Assembly: GCA_018385395.1 (NCBI GenBank) | Contig: JAHBAD010000013.1 | Coordinates: 1-39,030 of the forward strand | Source: Treponema sp. | GTDB taxonomy: Bacteria > Spirochaetota > Spirochaetia > Treponematales > Treponemataceae | Direction: 5' to 3' | Length of the DNA stretch: 39,030 bases | Shown: positions 27,074-35,982 of the stretch, in pieces | Numbering within the stretch: the first letter of the stretch is position 1 | Layout of the letters: every line of letters begins with the position of its first letter | Translations under genes and position numbers: made by a program | Notes under the pieces: model-generated | What the model was told of the DNA's origin: nothing | Databases searched by the model: none | Seen by the model: the letters and a program-made list of their open reading frames with translations, nothing else

Positions 27074-28969
27074 ATGACTTTATATTTAAATTTTATTCTT
27101 TTCTTTATTCCGGCAACTTTTGCTACAACTTTTCTCATTCGCTGGTATGCTCTGGCTTTTTTGTACCGTGACTTAGAAAGGTACTGGAAAGGTTTTGGCA
27201 GTACCCTTGCAATTCTTTTAATTCTTTTGATTGCGGTCGTCATTTTAATGTATTTCTTTTTTCTTCCATTTGATAAAGCGATAAAAAAAGAGAAAGACAC
27301 GGGGATAAAACCAAGTACAGAGGAAAAAGAAAAATGCCTTGCTGCCTACCATAAAGTAAGTATTGCTATCTGGACTGTAGACATCATCGGTTTCTTTATT
27401 GGTCAGCTTGCGGTTATGATTATTGGAATCAAAGCTGGACGCGCCGAAAATTATATGCCTCGTCTCGTCATGGTTATGGCACAGTGTCTTTGCTGTGCAG
27501 TTTTCTCTGCAGTTATCGAAATGCAGATTGCAAATGAAATTTTTGCAAAAGGCCGTAAACTTCTTGATATTCGTTCTATAAAAGATTTCGAGAACAAAAA
27601 ATCAATAAAATTTTCAACTTCTTCAATTATACTTGTATTAACCTGTTTCTTTTTCATCATTGTAAATATGATGACAGTTCCATTTAATCTTATTGCCCGT
27701 CCGTCTATGGGAAACGAAGAGGCTATCAGAGTTTATTTAAAAGAAAGTGTTTTCTCAGGCATAATCGTATTTTTAATGACTGGAGCTGTTTGCACTTATA
27801 TCTTTGGAGTTTTTTCAAAACGAATTGAAATGAATCTGAACCGCGTTTCGGATATTGCCCGTGAAGGAAACCTTACATCACGCTTAAGTCTCACAATGCT
27901 CGATGACTATGGCGCACTTTCCGGCTCTATTAATGAATTGATTGACAAACTTTCTCAAATGATTGGAACCCTTAAAACTGACACTTCAGTTGTTGGCACA
28001 CAGTCTAAAACTCTGGCTCAAGTTGCAGAATCAGCCACAGCTGCACTAGAACAAATGCGCCTTTCGTTCAAAAAAATAGAAGAAAGCAGTAACACACAGA
28101 ACAATCTTGTTTCTGAAGCAGAAAAAGATGTTATTGCATTAACCGAAGATGTTGAACGAGTAAAAGAACAAGTTATTGCTCAGACTGCCTCTGTTGAGAT
28201 GGCCAGTGCTGCAATTAACCAGATGAGTGCCAATATTTCAAGTGTTGCAGAAATGACACGTAAAGCCGATCAGGTTTCATCTGCTCTTTCACAGTCAAGT
28301 TCAGAAGGCCGCGAATCTATTAAAGGAGCTGTGGCGGCAATCAGTGAACTCCAGAAAGTTTCTTCAGAAGTTGAGGAAATAGTAAAAGTAATTCAGGCCA
28401 TTGCAAGCCAGACAAACCTTCTTTCAATGAATGCTGCAATTGAAGCTGCCCATGCAGGAGAATTTGGTGCTGGATTTGCTGTAGTTGCCGATGAAGTCCG
28501 AACTCTTGCACAGTCATCTTCTGAAAGTGCAAAAGATATCCGGGACAAGATTAAAGATATGGTTGATAAAATCAATGCAGGGGTTAACTCCATTACAGTA
28601 GCTGGAAAAAGCTTCAAAGACATCGAAGAAAATGTTATTGCAACAAGTGAACTTGTTCGTACCATCGCTTCCTCTATGGAAGAACAACGTCAAAGCACTG
28701 AAGATACTCTCCGAACGACAACTGAAATGGTTCATGCTATTCAGTCTGTAAAATCCCTCGCGGAACATGAAAGTCAGAGAGCGGAAAGTGTCCGTTCAGC
28801 AATGAAGGATGTTGTCTGCTCTTCAAATAATGCCCTAAGCCTTGTCAGTGATGGAGTACATGCTTCAGAACAACTTAACTCTGCTATAATTCAGGTTAAT
28901 GAAAGTGTTCAAAGTAACCAGAAAGCAGTTTTAAGCATGAAGCAGACTGTTGAAAGCTACAAAGTTTAA
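27074..28969 (+). CDS. Methyl-accepting chemotaxis protein
   Basis: N-terminal TM segments, [40 protein letters not shown]. Confidence 0.96.
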   Translation: MTLYLNFILFFIPATFATTFLIRWYALAFLYRDLERYWKGFGSTLAILLILLIAVVILMYFFFLPFDKAIKKEKDTGIKPSTEEKEKCLAAYHKVSIAIWTVDIIGFFIGQLAVMIIGIKAGRAENYMPRLVMVMAQCLCCAVFSAVIEMQIANEIFAKGRKLLDIRSIKDFENKKSIKFSTSSIILVLTCFFFIIVNMMTVPFNLIARPSMGNEEAIRVYLKESVFSGIIVFLMTGAVCTYIFGVFSKRIEMNLNRVSDIAREGNLTSRLSLTMLDDYGALSGSINELIDKLSQMIGTLKTDTSVVGTQSKTLAQVAESATAALEQMRLSFKKIEESSNTQNNLVSEAEKDVIALTEDVERVKEQVIAQTASVEMASAAINQMSANISSVAEMTRKADQVSSALSQSSSEGRESIKGAVAAISELQKVSSEVEEIVKVIQAIASQTNLLSMNAAIEAAHAGEFGAGFAVVADEVRTLAQSSSESAKDIRDKIKDMVDKINAGVNSITVAGKSFKDIEENVIATSELVRTIASSMEEQRQSTEDTLRTTTEMVHAIQSVKSLAEHESQRAESVRSAMKDVVCSSNNALSLVSDGVHASEQLNSAIIQVNESVQSNQKAVLSMKQTVESYKV

Positions 28970-28988
28970 TAAAATTTGTTAACTAAAA

Positions 28989-29107
28989 GGGGCTGTCCCA
29001 AAAGTAATGAGTGTAGCACTCATTGAGCTCGTCGAAATGACCGCTACACTAAATGTGGTAGTTTCGATAAACTCAACCACCGTAATGCAAACTTATTGGA
29101 CAGCCCC
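28989..29107 (+). mobile_element. MITE-like non-coding element, copy A (119 bp)
   Basis: Imperfect terminal inverted repeats GGGGCTGTCCCAAAAGT / GGGGCTGTCCAATAAGT; matches the reverse complement of 36760-36878 at about 113/119 positions. Confidence 0.85.
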
Positions 29108-29116
29108 TTTTTTCTT

Positions 29117-29140
29117 AATTCTGCAATTCTACAATTCTAC
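29117..29140. repeat. Three tandem octamers AATTCTGC-AATTCTAC-AATTCTAC overlapping the stop codon of the MCP at 29137
   Basis: Direct reading. Confidence 0.8.
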
Positions 29141-31221
29141 ACAGTAAACAATCCAATCTGTTCTTTTATCTGTTCCATAACAGAATTAACCTGGCCCACA
29201 ATATCACGAAGAACATTTGCAGTTTCATTGATTTTGCCAGCGCCTTCTGCCATTTCAGTCATACTGTTTTTCATAACCACCGAAGCATTCTGAAGATAAT
29301 TCATTTCAGTCATAATGGCACGAGAACCTTCCGTCATTTCTGCCGAAGCCTGACGAACTTCAGAAGTACTGTCATTCATAGAATGAAGGGCCTCGCCAAT
29401 CTGTTTAGAACCTTCCTGCTGCTCTGACATTGCACTCTTAATATGCTGCACAAGTTCATCTGTTTCAGAAATACGGCTTGTAACAGAACTGAAAGCATCA
29501 CGCGATTCAAGAGAAGCTTTTACAACACTTCCAATTGATTCCATAATAACTGTAAGCTGCTGCCCGATTGTATTAGACTGTGTTGAAGATGTTTCAGAAA
29601 GCTTTCTGATTTCATCTGCTACGACAGAGAATCCTTTACCCGCTTCACCGGCGTGAGCCGCTTCAATAGCAGCATTCATAGCCAGAAGATTTGTCTGTTC
29701 TGCAATGGCAGCAATTGAAGCGTTTGCTTCTTCAAGAGTCTTTGACTGATCCTGAATTTCCTGAATTCTCTGGTTTACATCATCCTGCTTTGCGATACCA
29801 TTTTGTGTATCGTTCATAAGACTTGCAAAAGATTCAGCCATTTTTGTTACAGATGCATCAACAGAAGCAATATTTCCAATCATTTCTTCTACTGCTGAAC
29901 TTGCCTGAGCCACACAAGCCACCTGATTTTCAATCATTCTTTCAAGGCTCTCAATATTTGAATTGATCTGGACCATTGTGCCACTGGTTTCTTCAACTCC
30001 TGCTGCCTGATTTGAAATCTGAACACCAACACTATCGATATTTGCGAGAATCTGTGTAACAGAACTTGTTGTATCCAGTGCAGAAGCAGTAAGATCGTCA
30101 CCACTTTTTGCAAGAGAGCCTTGTGAAGATTTTAACTCTCTCACTATGCTCTGAAGCTTTGCAACGAAAGTATTGAATCCGATTGCTACCGACCCGATTT
30201 CATCTTTTACCTTAAGATTCAACCGTTTTGTAAGGTCCGCATTTCCTGTTGCAATTTCATTTATTGCTTTATCGATTTTATGAAGATTCTTGGTCATTAA
30301 AACTAAAACAACAAGAATAAAACCTACTCCAAAAATCATACATATAACAAGAACTGCAATTGAAGAAACCTTCATATTTTGTACTTCATCGAAGAAATCA
30401 ACATATGCTCCAGGACAGATAATAGACCAGTCTGTTCCCTCAACTGGCATATAACCAAATACTGTTTTTTCATTTGTTTTAGCATCAGTTACAATTTCAA
30501 AACCATGTTCACCTTTTGAAGCTTTTTCAATTACCGGCTTAACACTTTCTGAAACAGAATCTTTGTATAAAACTTCGTCATTTGTCAGTTTTGCAGTAGC
30601 ATCACCAATTACTTTTGTTGTTTTTTTATTAATGATTACCGGATGATTTGATTTTCCGATATTTAATTTTGCTACGATTTTACAAAGGGCTTCCCCATCA
30701 ACAACTGACATAAGAACTCCAGTTATTTTACCATCAGGTGCACGAACAGGAACTGAGTAAGTAATAGTAAATTTTCCTGTTACAGGATTCAAATAAGGTT
30801 CCATAATATGATTTTCGCCTTTTATAGACGACTCATAAAACTCACGGCCCTTTCCTGAAATAACTGTGTTTAATTCTGTATACGCATCTCCATTAAGATC
30901 GTAATATGCCATATTCATATAATGATCATCCCCTTTAATAAGAGGTCGCAGATTCAGGCACTTATCAATAAAAGACACGTCCGGATCATTCATGAAATCA
31001 AATTTAGAAATACGATTAAGAACATTAAATTCCTTATCATTAAAAGCAGCAATTTCTTTTTCTGCTTCAATCATTATTTCATCAAAATAAAGGTTTACTA
31101 CTGTTCCGATATACTTGTCTGCTTTATCGTTCAGCGAATATGCCATAAATGCCAGAGAAACGAAGATAATACCAGAAACAGATGCTCCGAGTTTGAATTT
31201 TAGTGAAGAAAAAATACTCAT
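29137..31221 (-). CDS. Methyl-accepting chemotaxis protein with Cache-like periplasmic sensor domain (start moved to 31221)
   Basis: Periplasmic region between two TMs, [52 protein letters not shown] start context. Confidence 0.95.
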   Translation of the reverse strand: MSIFSSLKFKLGASVSGIIFVSLAFMAYSLNDKADKYIGTVVNLYFDEIMIEAEKEIAAFNDKEFNVLNRISKFDFMNDPDVSFIDKCLNLRPLIKGDDHYMNMAYYDLNGDAYTELNTVISGKGREFYESSIKGENHIMEPYLNPVTGKFTITYSVPVRAPDGKITGVLMSVVDGEALCKIVAKLNIGKSNHPVIINKKTTKVIGDATAKLTNDEVLYKDSVSESVKPVIEKASKGEHGFEIVTDAKTNEKTVFGYMPVEGTDWSIICPGAYVDFFDEVQNMKVSSIAVLVICMIFGVGFILVVLVLMTKNLHKIDKAINEIATGNADLTKRLNLKVKDEIGSVAIGFNTFVAKLQSIVRELKSSQGSLAKSGDDLTASALDTTSSVTQILANIDSVGVQISNQAAGVEETSGTMVQINSNIESLERMIENQVACVAQASSAVEEMIGNIASVDASVTKMAESFASLMNDTQNGIAKQDDVNQRIQEIQDQSKTLEEANASIAAIAEQTNLLAMNAAIEAAHAGEAGKGFSVVADEIRKLSETSSTQSNTIGQQLTVIMESIGSVVKASLESRDAFSSVTSRISETDELVQHIKSAMSEQQEGSKQIGEALHSMNDSTSEVRQASAEMTEGSRAIMTEMNYLQNASVVMKNSMTEMAEGAGKINETANVLRDIVGQVNSVMEQIKEQIGLFTV

Positions 31222-31323
31222 ATTACCCCCAAAAATTGTTATATGTATAACATATCTTAGCACGATATTTCCAATATCTCCATACGTTTATTCAAAATTC
31301 TCAAAATTTTATGGACATTCTTG

Positions 31324-31355
31324 ATAAAAAAAGCCCGCTACATAAGAAGCGGGCT
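31324..31355 (-). terminator. Rho-independent terminator downstream of pgk and the hairpin array
   Basis: Minus strand AGCCCGCTtcttatgtAGCGGGCTTTTTTTATC. Confidence 0.92.
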
Positions 31356-31445
31356 CTGGTTAGTTTTGCAAAAGCAAACTGTTACATTTATTTAGTAGCG
31401 GCCCACCTGTCCATTGTCCAACGCCTAAACGTTTATTTCAGGTGG

Positions 31446-31680
31446 GCGAAACCTGCGGTTGCTTACCGAGTTTTGCATCCGCAAAACTCGCACGCTATAT
31501 TGTCTACTTTGTAGCCAATATAGCTATTCTCCGCAAACCACGTTTGCTCCTCAGTTTTCGTAGAAAACTGACACGGAATTGCTATTTTGTAGCTAAAATA
31601 GGTCGCAACCTGCGGTTGCTTACCGAGTTTTGCGGATGCAAAACTCGCACGCAATATTAGCAACTATTTAGTTGCTAATA
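31446..31680. repeat. Three tandem copies of a ~75-85 bp three-hairpin module, between the pgk stop and its terminator
   Basis: Units begin near 31446, 31531 and 31603; each has GC(A)AACC/GGTTGC, AGTTTT-/-AAAACT and TATATT-/-AATATA-type hairpins. Confidence 0.85.
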
Positions 31681-32932
31681 TTGCTATACCTGGGAGTGTT
31701 TTTCCTTCCAGGAATTCGAGGGAAGCACCACCACCTGTTGAAACGTGGCTCATTTTGTCTGCTAAGTTGAACTTGTTAACAGCAGCAACAGAGTCACCAC
31801 CACCAACTACAGTCATAGCACCTTTACCTGTAGCTTCAGCTACGAGACGTGCAACAGCTTCTGTACCTTTTGCGAAGTTTTCGAATTCGAATACTCCAAC
31901 AGGTCCATTCCATACGATTGATTTAGAGGCAAGAATTGCATCTTTGTAAAGAGCAACTGTTTTTGGACCAACATCAAGACCCATAAGGTCAGAAGGAAGA
32001 TCAACTGCATCTACTGCAACTGGATCTTTGTCTGCGAATTCTTTAGCTCCTACATGGTCAACTGGAAGAAGAATCTTAACGTTCTTTTCTGCAGCTTTTG
32101 CCAGAAGGTCTTTTGCTGTGTCGAGGAAGTCATCTTCTACGAGAGATTTTCCTACTTCGTGTCCCTGAGCTTTAAGGAATGTGTAAGCCATACCACCACC
32201 AACGATAAGTGTTGAAGCGTTCTTCATAAGGCTTTCAAGAACAGCGATTTTTGATGATACTTTTGCACCACCGATGATAGCTGTCATTGGTTTTTCTGGG
32301 TTTGTTACCATTGGCTGAATGTATTTAACTTCTTTTTCCATAAGGAATCCACCAACTGATTCACATCCCATGAATTTAGCGATAGAAGCTGTAGAAGCCT
32401 GATCGCGGTGAGCTGTACCGAAAGCATCGTTTACGAAGATGTCTCCGTATGAAGCAAGTTCTTTTGCCATTACGTCGCGTTCGCCAGAATCTTTTGAAGT
32501 TTCTTCTTTGTGGAAACGTGTGTTTTCAAGCATTGCAACTGCGCCTTCTGGAAGAGCATCGATTGCAGCTTTCTGTCCAAGAGCATCTGGAAGGAATGTA
32601 ACTTCTTTTCCAAGTTTTTCTGCAAAGTATTTTACAACTGGAGCCATGCGGTTTTTTCCGTTGATGAATTTTTCAGCATCAGCGTCTGTCCATGTTTTTC
32701 CAGCTTTTTCTGCTTTTTCCTGAGCTTTTTTTACGTCCTTTTTAGGATCTCCAAGGTGGCTCATAAGAACGAGAGAACGTGGGCTCTGTTCCAGGATGTA
32801 TTTAATTGTTGGGAGAGCAGCCATGATACGAGTATCATCCTGTACAACTCCATCCTTCATTGGAACGTTGAAGTCAACACGCATAATGATGCGTTTGCCT
32901 TTAAGATCAACATCTTTTACTGTTTTGATCAT
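31664..32932 (-). CDS. pgk: Phosphoglycerate kinase
   Basis: [65 protein letters not shown]. Confidence 0.97.
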   Translation of the reverse strand: MIKTVKDVDLKGKRIIMRVDFNVPMKDGVVQDDTRIMAALPTIKYILEQSPRSLVLMSHLGDPKKDVKKAQEKAEKAGKTWTDADAEKFINGKNRMAPVVKYFAEKLGKEVTFLPDALGQKAAIDALPEGAVAMLENTRFHKEETSKDSGERDVMAKELASYGDIFVNDAFGTAHRDQASTASIAKFMGCESVGGFLMEKEVKYIQPMVTNPEKPMTAIIGGAKVSSKIAVLESLMKNASTLIVGGGMAYTFLKAQGHEVGKSLVEDDFLDTAKDLLAKAAEKNVKILLPVDHVGAKEFADKDPVAVDAVDLPSDLMGLDVGPKTVALYKDAILASKSIVWNGPVGVFEFENFAKGTEAVARLVAEATGKGAMTVVGGGDSVAAVNKFNLADKMSHVSTGGGASLEFLEGKTLPGIAILATK

Positions 32933-33027
32933 TTTGTAACTCCTTATATTTAGAGCGTAAAAACGCCTTATTTACTTAGTAATATTTTACTGAAATTCAA
33001 AAGTGAATTCTACTTAAGAAAAAATCC

Positions 33028-35448
33028 TTAGCGTTTCAACTTTTTCAAAGCACCTTTCAATGCTTCTTTTGTCTTTTCCCCATCAGGTATTTTTGTTGTA
33101 TCTACCCCTGCATTTTTCAAAACCTCATTAACAGGTTCCGCATCCGGAACCTTAGCCGGATCAATTCCAGCATTCTTTAACGTTTCATTAACTGTTTCAT
33201 TTATTTTTTCAGTAACAGCCTCATTTACTTTTCCGGTTACAGCATCAGAAATTGTTTCAGCGTCAGGAATCTTTGATAAATCGACCCCCGCATTTTTCAA
33301 TGCATCATCTACCGCCTTAACAGCCGCATCTTTCAACTTTGCGGTCTGGATTGCTATGATTTCATTTTTCTTTGCTTCAAGCTGATTTCGAATATCATCC
33401 ATATTTGCCTGCAGTTCTTTTATTTTTGCAGCAATTTCATTGAACTTTTTAATAGCATCTGCAGCAGCTCCGGTCTTTTCTGTCAGGAATTGAACTGCAT
33501 CTTTTTTAGCCTGCGAAACAATTCCTGTAAGTTCCTTCTGCAAGGCATTTACAACAGGATCAGCCAGCTGATGAGTCAGTTTTTCAAGATTTTTTATTTC
33601 CATCTTGAGCTGACCTTCACTATCCATTCCGATTCCAAAACAAAAAGTCAAAGTCTTAATTTCTGAAAGTGCATTATTATAAACTCTTGAAACAATTGCA
33701 GGTTCAAACTCCATTCCTTTAATTTCAGAAATATCCATATCAAGGATGCCACCGACATCAAAAGCCCCTGTCTTTTCAGCATTTACCATTGCTGTAATAT
33801 TTGACATAGAAGTAAAATTGAAAACTTCGGCATTTGCATAAATCGGGTAACCTTTTCCATTGTAATTTGCAACAACAAGAGGAACACCTGCATTTTTTCG
33901 GTTATCGATTATTGCATTTGCAGAATTCTCACGACCTAAAATTTTAAAATCTATTTTAACTGATGTATCTTTATCAATTATATTCTGATCTGATGTTATA
34001 TTTTTTATAATTCCTTTAAAAAGCAATTCCTGAGTGCCTTTTTCATATCCGGAAGCAAGAACTTCATCAACCAGAATTTTTGGAATCCTGTCTTTTCTAT
34101 AGTAAATATTTCTTCCATCTAAACGCTGGCGTTTTGTTTTATCTTTATCGGATTTCTTCTTTTCAACCTTTGTTTTAGCTTTTGCGCCAGCAGCAGCCTG
34201 TTTTGCGAAATCCAAAGCCTGTACAGCATATGGATAGTAAGCGCCAGTAATATCATAAAACATTGAATTAATGGCATCATTCATAACTTCATTAATTCCA
34301 TCTTTACTAAAGAGGTGTCCAATTTCAGCAATTTTCTGATCAATCAGTTTCTTATCTGAATTAATTGCCGTCTGAATGTCTTTAGCAATCTGAATATATT
34401 TATCAGTATCCTTTTTAATATCTTCCCCGGTTCCCACAAAGCTGTCTTTTAGTGACTGCCCCTGAGTAATTGCAGTATTAACAGTTTCAAGAGCTGATTT
34501 AAGACTTGTCAAATCCTGAACGCCAGTCCAGTCAGCATTAATTACATTCTGAACACTTACAGTAAAATCTCTGATTTCCTGTTCCATTTTTGCCGGAACT
34601 GCCTGCCATTTAGAAACAGTATTTTGAACTTCCCCTTCAATTTCTTTTGCCAAAGCCGGAGAATCAAGCTTATCCTGAATTTCTTTTATCATAATATCAG
34701 GATTATAGGACGCAAACATATTTTTCAGTTTATCAGATGCGCCTTTTGCATAATTCGTTTTCTTTTCTTCTATTTTCTTTTTCTCAGTTTTTTCTTCTTT
34801 ATCTTTCTTTATTTTCTCAATTATAAAACCTTCTTTTTCACGTTTTGAATCAAGAACAACTCCTTCAATTCCAATTTTTTCTGCATGAAATTTACCACGA
34901 AGAAGATCTGTAAGATTAAAGTCCAGTGAGATTTTATCTATAGAAAAAAGATTGTATTTAGGTTTATTTTTATTAGTCTGCTGGATTCCAGAAAGTACAA
35001 GAGATGAATCAAAAATCTGCAAATCCACATTTTTAACATTTGCTTCGGCACCAAAAATACCTTGCATAGAAGAAACCACAGTCTTTCGTACAATCACATT
35101 TTTGAACATTGCAATAATAAGCCCTGCAGCAATCAAAAAGGAAACAGAAACCAGCAGAGGTAGAAGTTTTACAGCCCCTCTCTGTTTTTTGATTTGTTTC
35201 GAAACAAGTTTTAATCTTTTTACTGTATTCTGCTCAACTGGTTTGGTAAGATCCACAACATAAATATCGCGACCTTTTTCATCAGTCTGTTTTTCGTAAA
35301 GACCGCTTACAAGAGTTTTATCAGCATCAATATATATTTTTTTGAGAATCTTTCTTTCGAATTTTTTTGCCTTGTAATTCTTCCTGAAAATTTTAGGAAG
35401 TTTTTCGGCTTTTATTTTTTTAGGTGTCTTTTTCTTTGCCATATTCAC
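33028..35448 (-). CDS. TIGR03545-like protein (large, N-terminal TM, coiled-coil rich)
   Basis: TM anchor LLPLLVSVSFLIAAGLIIAMF followed by a long charged region; adjacency to a TIGR03546-like membrane protein. Confidence 0.7.
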   Translation of the reverse strand: MNMAKKKTPKKIKAEKLPKIFRKNYKAKKFERKILKKIYIDADKTLVSGLYEKQTDEKGRDIYVVDLTKPVEQNTVKRLKLVSKQIKKQRGAVKLLPLLVSVSFLIAAGLIIAMFKNVIVRKTVVSSMQGIFGAEANVKNVDLQIFDSSLVLSGIQQTNKNKPKYNLFSIDKISLDFNLTDLLRGKFHAEKIGIEGVVLDSKREKEGFIIEKIKKDKEEKTEKKKIEEKKTNYAKGASDKLKNMFASYNPDIMIKEIQDKLDSPALAKEIEGEVQNTVSKWQAVPAKMEQEIRDFTVSVQNVINADWTGVQDLTSLKSALETVNTAITQGQSLKDSFVGTGEDIKKDTDKYIQIAKDIQTAINSDKKLIDQKIAEIGHLFSKDGINEVMNDAINSMFYDITGAYYPYAVQALDFAKQAAAGAKAKTKVEKKKSDKDKTKRQRLDGRNIYYRKDRIPKILVDEVLASGYEKGTQELLFKGIIKNITSDQNIIDKDTSVKIDFKILGRENSANAIIDNRKNAGVPLVVANYNGKGYPIYANAEVFNFTSMSNITAMVNAEKTGAFDVGGILDMDISEIKGMEFEPAIVSRVYNNALSEIKTLTFCFGIGMDSEGQLKMEIKNLEKLTHQLADPVVNALQKELTGIVSQAKKDAVQFLTEKTGAAADAIKKFNEIAAKIKELQANMDDIRNQLEAKKNEIIAIQTAKLKDAAVKAVDDALKNAGVDLSKIPDAETISDAVTGKVNEAVTEKINETVNETLKNAGIDPAKVPDAEPVNEVLKNAGVDTTKIPDGEKTKEALKGALKKLKR

Positions 35449-35451
35449 TCC

Positions 35452-35958
35452 CTATTTTTCCAGTTCCTGAATTTTCTGAACAAGAGGAACTTTATAAAAA
35501 GCTGTCATTATTTTTGATTTTAAGAAAACCGGAGACACATAACGGCGCCATAACATAATTAAACCTTCAACAAGAAAGAACACAGGGATGTATGCAAGAA
35601 GTCCGCAAACTAAAGACCCCATTACTATAGTATTGTTAAATCTTGTAAATCCAACAAAAGGAATTTCCAGGAGATCTGCAAAAGTATTTTCCAAAGGCCC
35701 ATAAGTAAGAATCATATAACCTATTTTATCAAAGAAGGGATCAAGACTCGGAGCAATAAGTGCACCTAAAAGGATCATAATTCCGTAACAAGCCTTGTGA
35801 ATTCGGACAAACATAAAGAAAACAAGAACTACATACCACAACAGATTATTTTTTGGCAGAAGTCCCAAAATCATTCCAATGCAAAAAGAATTTGCAATCT
35901 GACTTGCCTTTGAGTTCGAATTAAGAAATTTCAAAAGCTTTATTAGTTTTTTTAACAT
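35452..35958 (-). CDS. TIGR03546-like membrane protein
   Basis: ANSFCIGMILGLLPKNNLLWYVVLVFFMFVRIHKACYGIMILLGALIAP; pairing with the TIGR03545-like gene. Confidence 0.75.
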   Translation of the reverse strand: MLKKLIKLLKFLNSNSKASQIANSFCIGMILGLLPKNNLLWYVVLVFFMFVRIHKACYGIMILLGALIAPSLDPFFDKIGYMILTYGPLENTFADLLEIPFVGFTRFNNTIVMGSLVCGLLAYIPVFFLVEGLIMLWRRYVSPVFLKSKIMTAFYKVPLVQKIQELEK

Positions 35959-35982
35959 ATTTCCCTCAAAGAGATTTTTTAA

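Noticed and set aside
29137-31263. Extended start (MLRYVIHITIFGGNM...) for the Cache-type MCP
   Set aside because: The ATG at 31221 has a GGGGG ribosome-binding site and gives a normal TM start; the longer version reads through the leader.
31311-31663. ORFs 31311-31514, 31442-31660 (+) and 31463-31663 (-) over the hairpin array
   Set aside because: They are read through tandem palindromes, have no recognisable start context and no protein-like character; the structure explains the open frames better.
31446-31680. CRISPR array
   Set aside because: Repeats are palindromic modules of uneven length and divergence, without constant repeats, unique spacers or cas genes.
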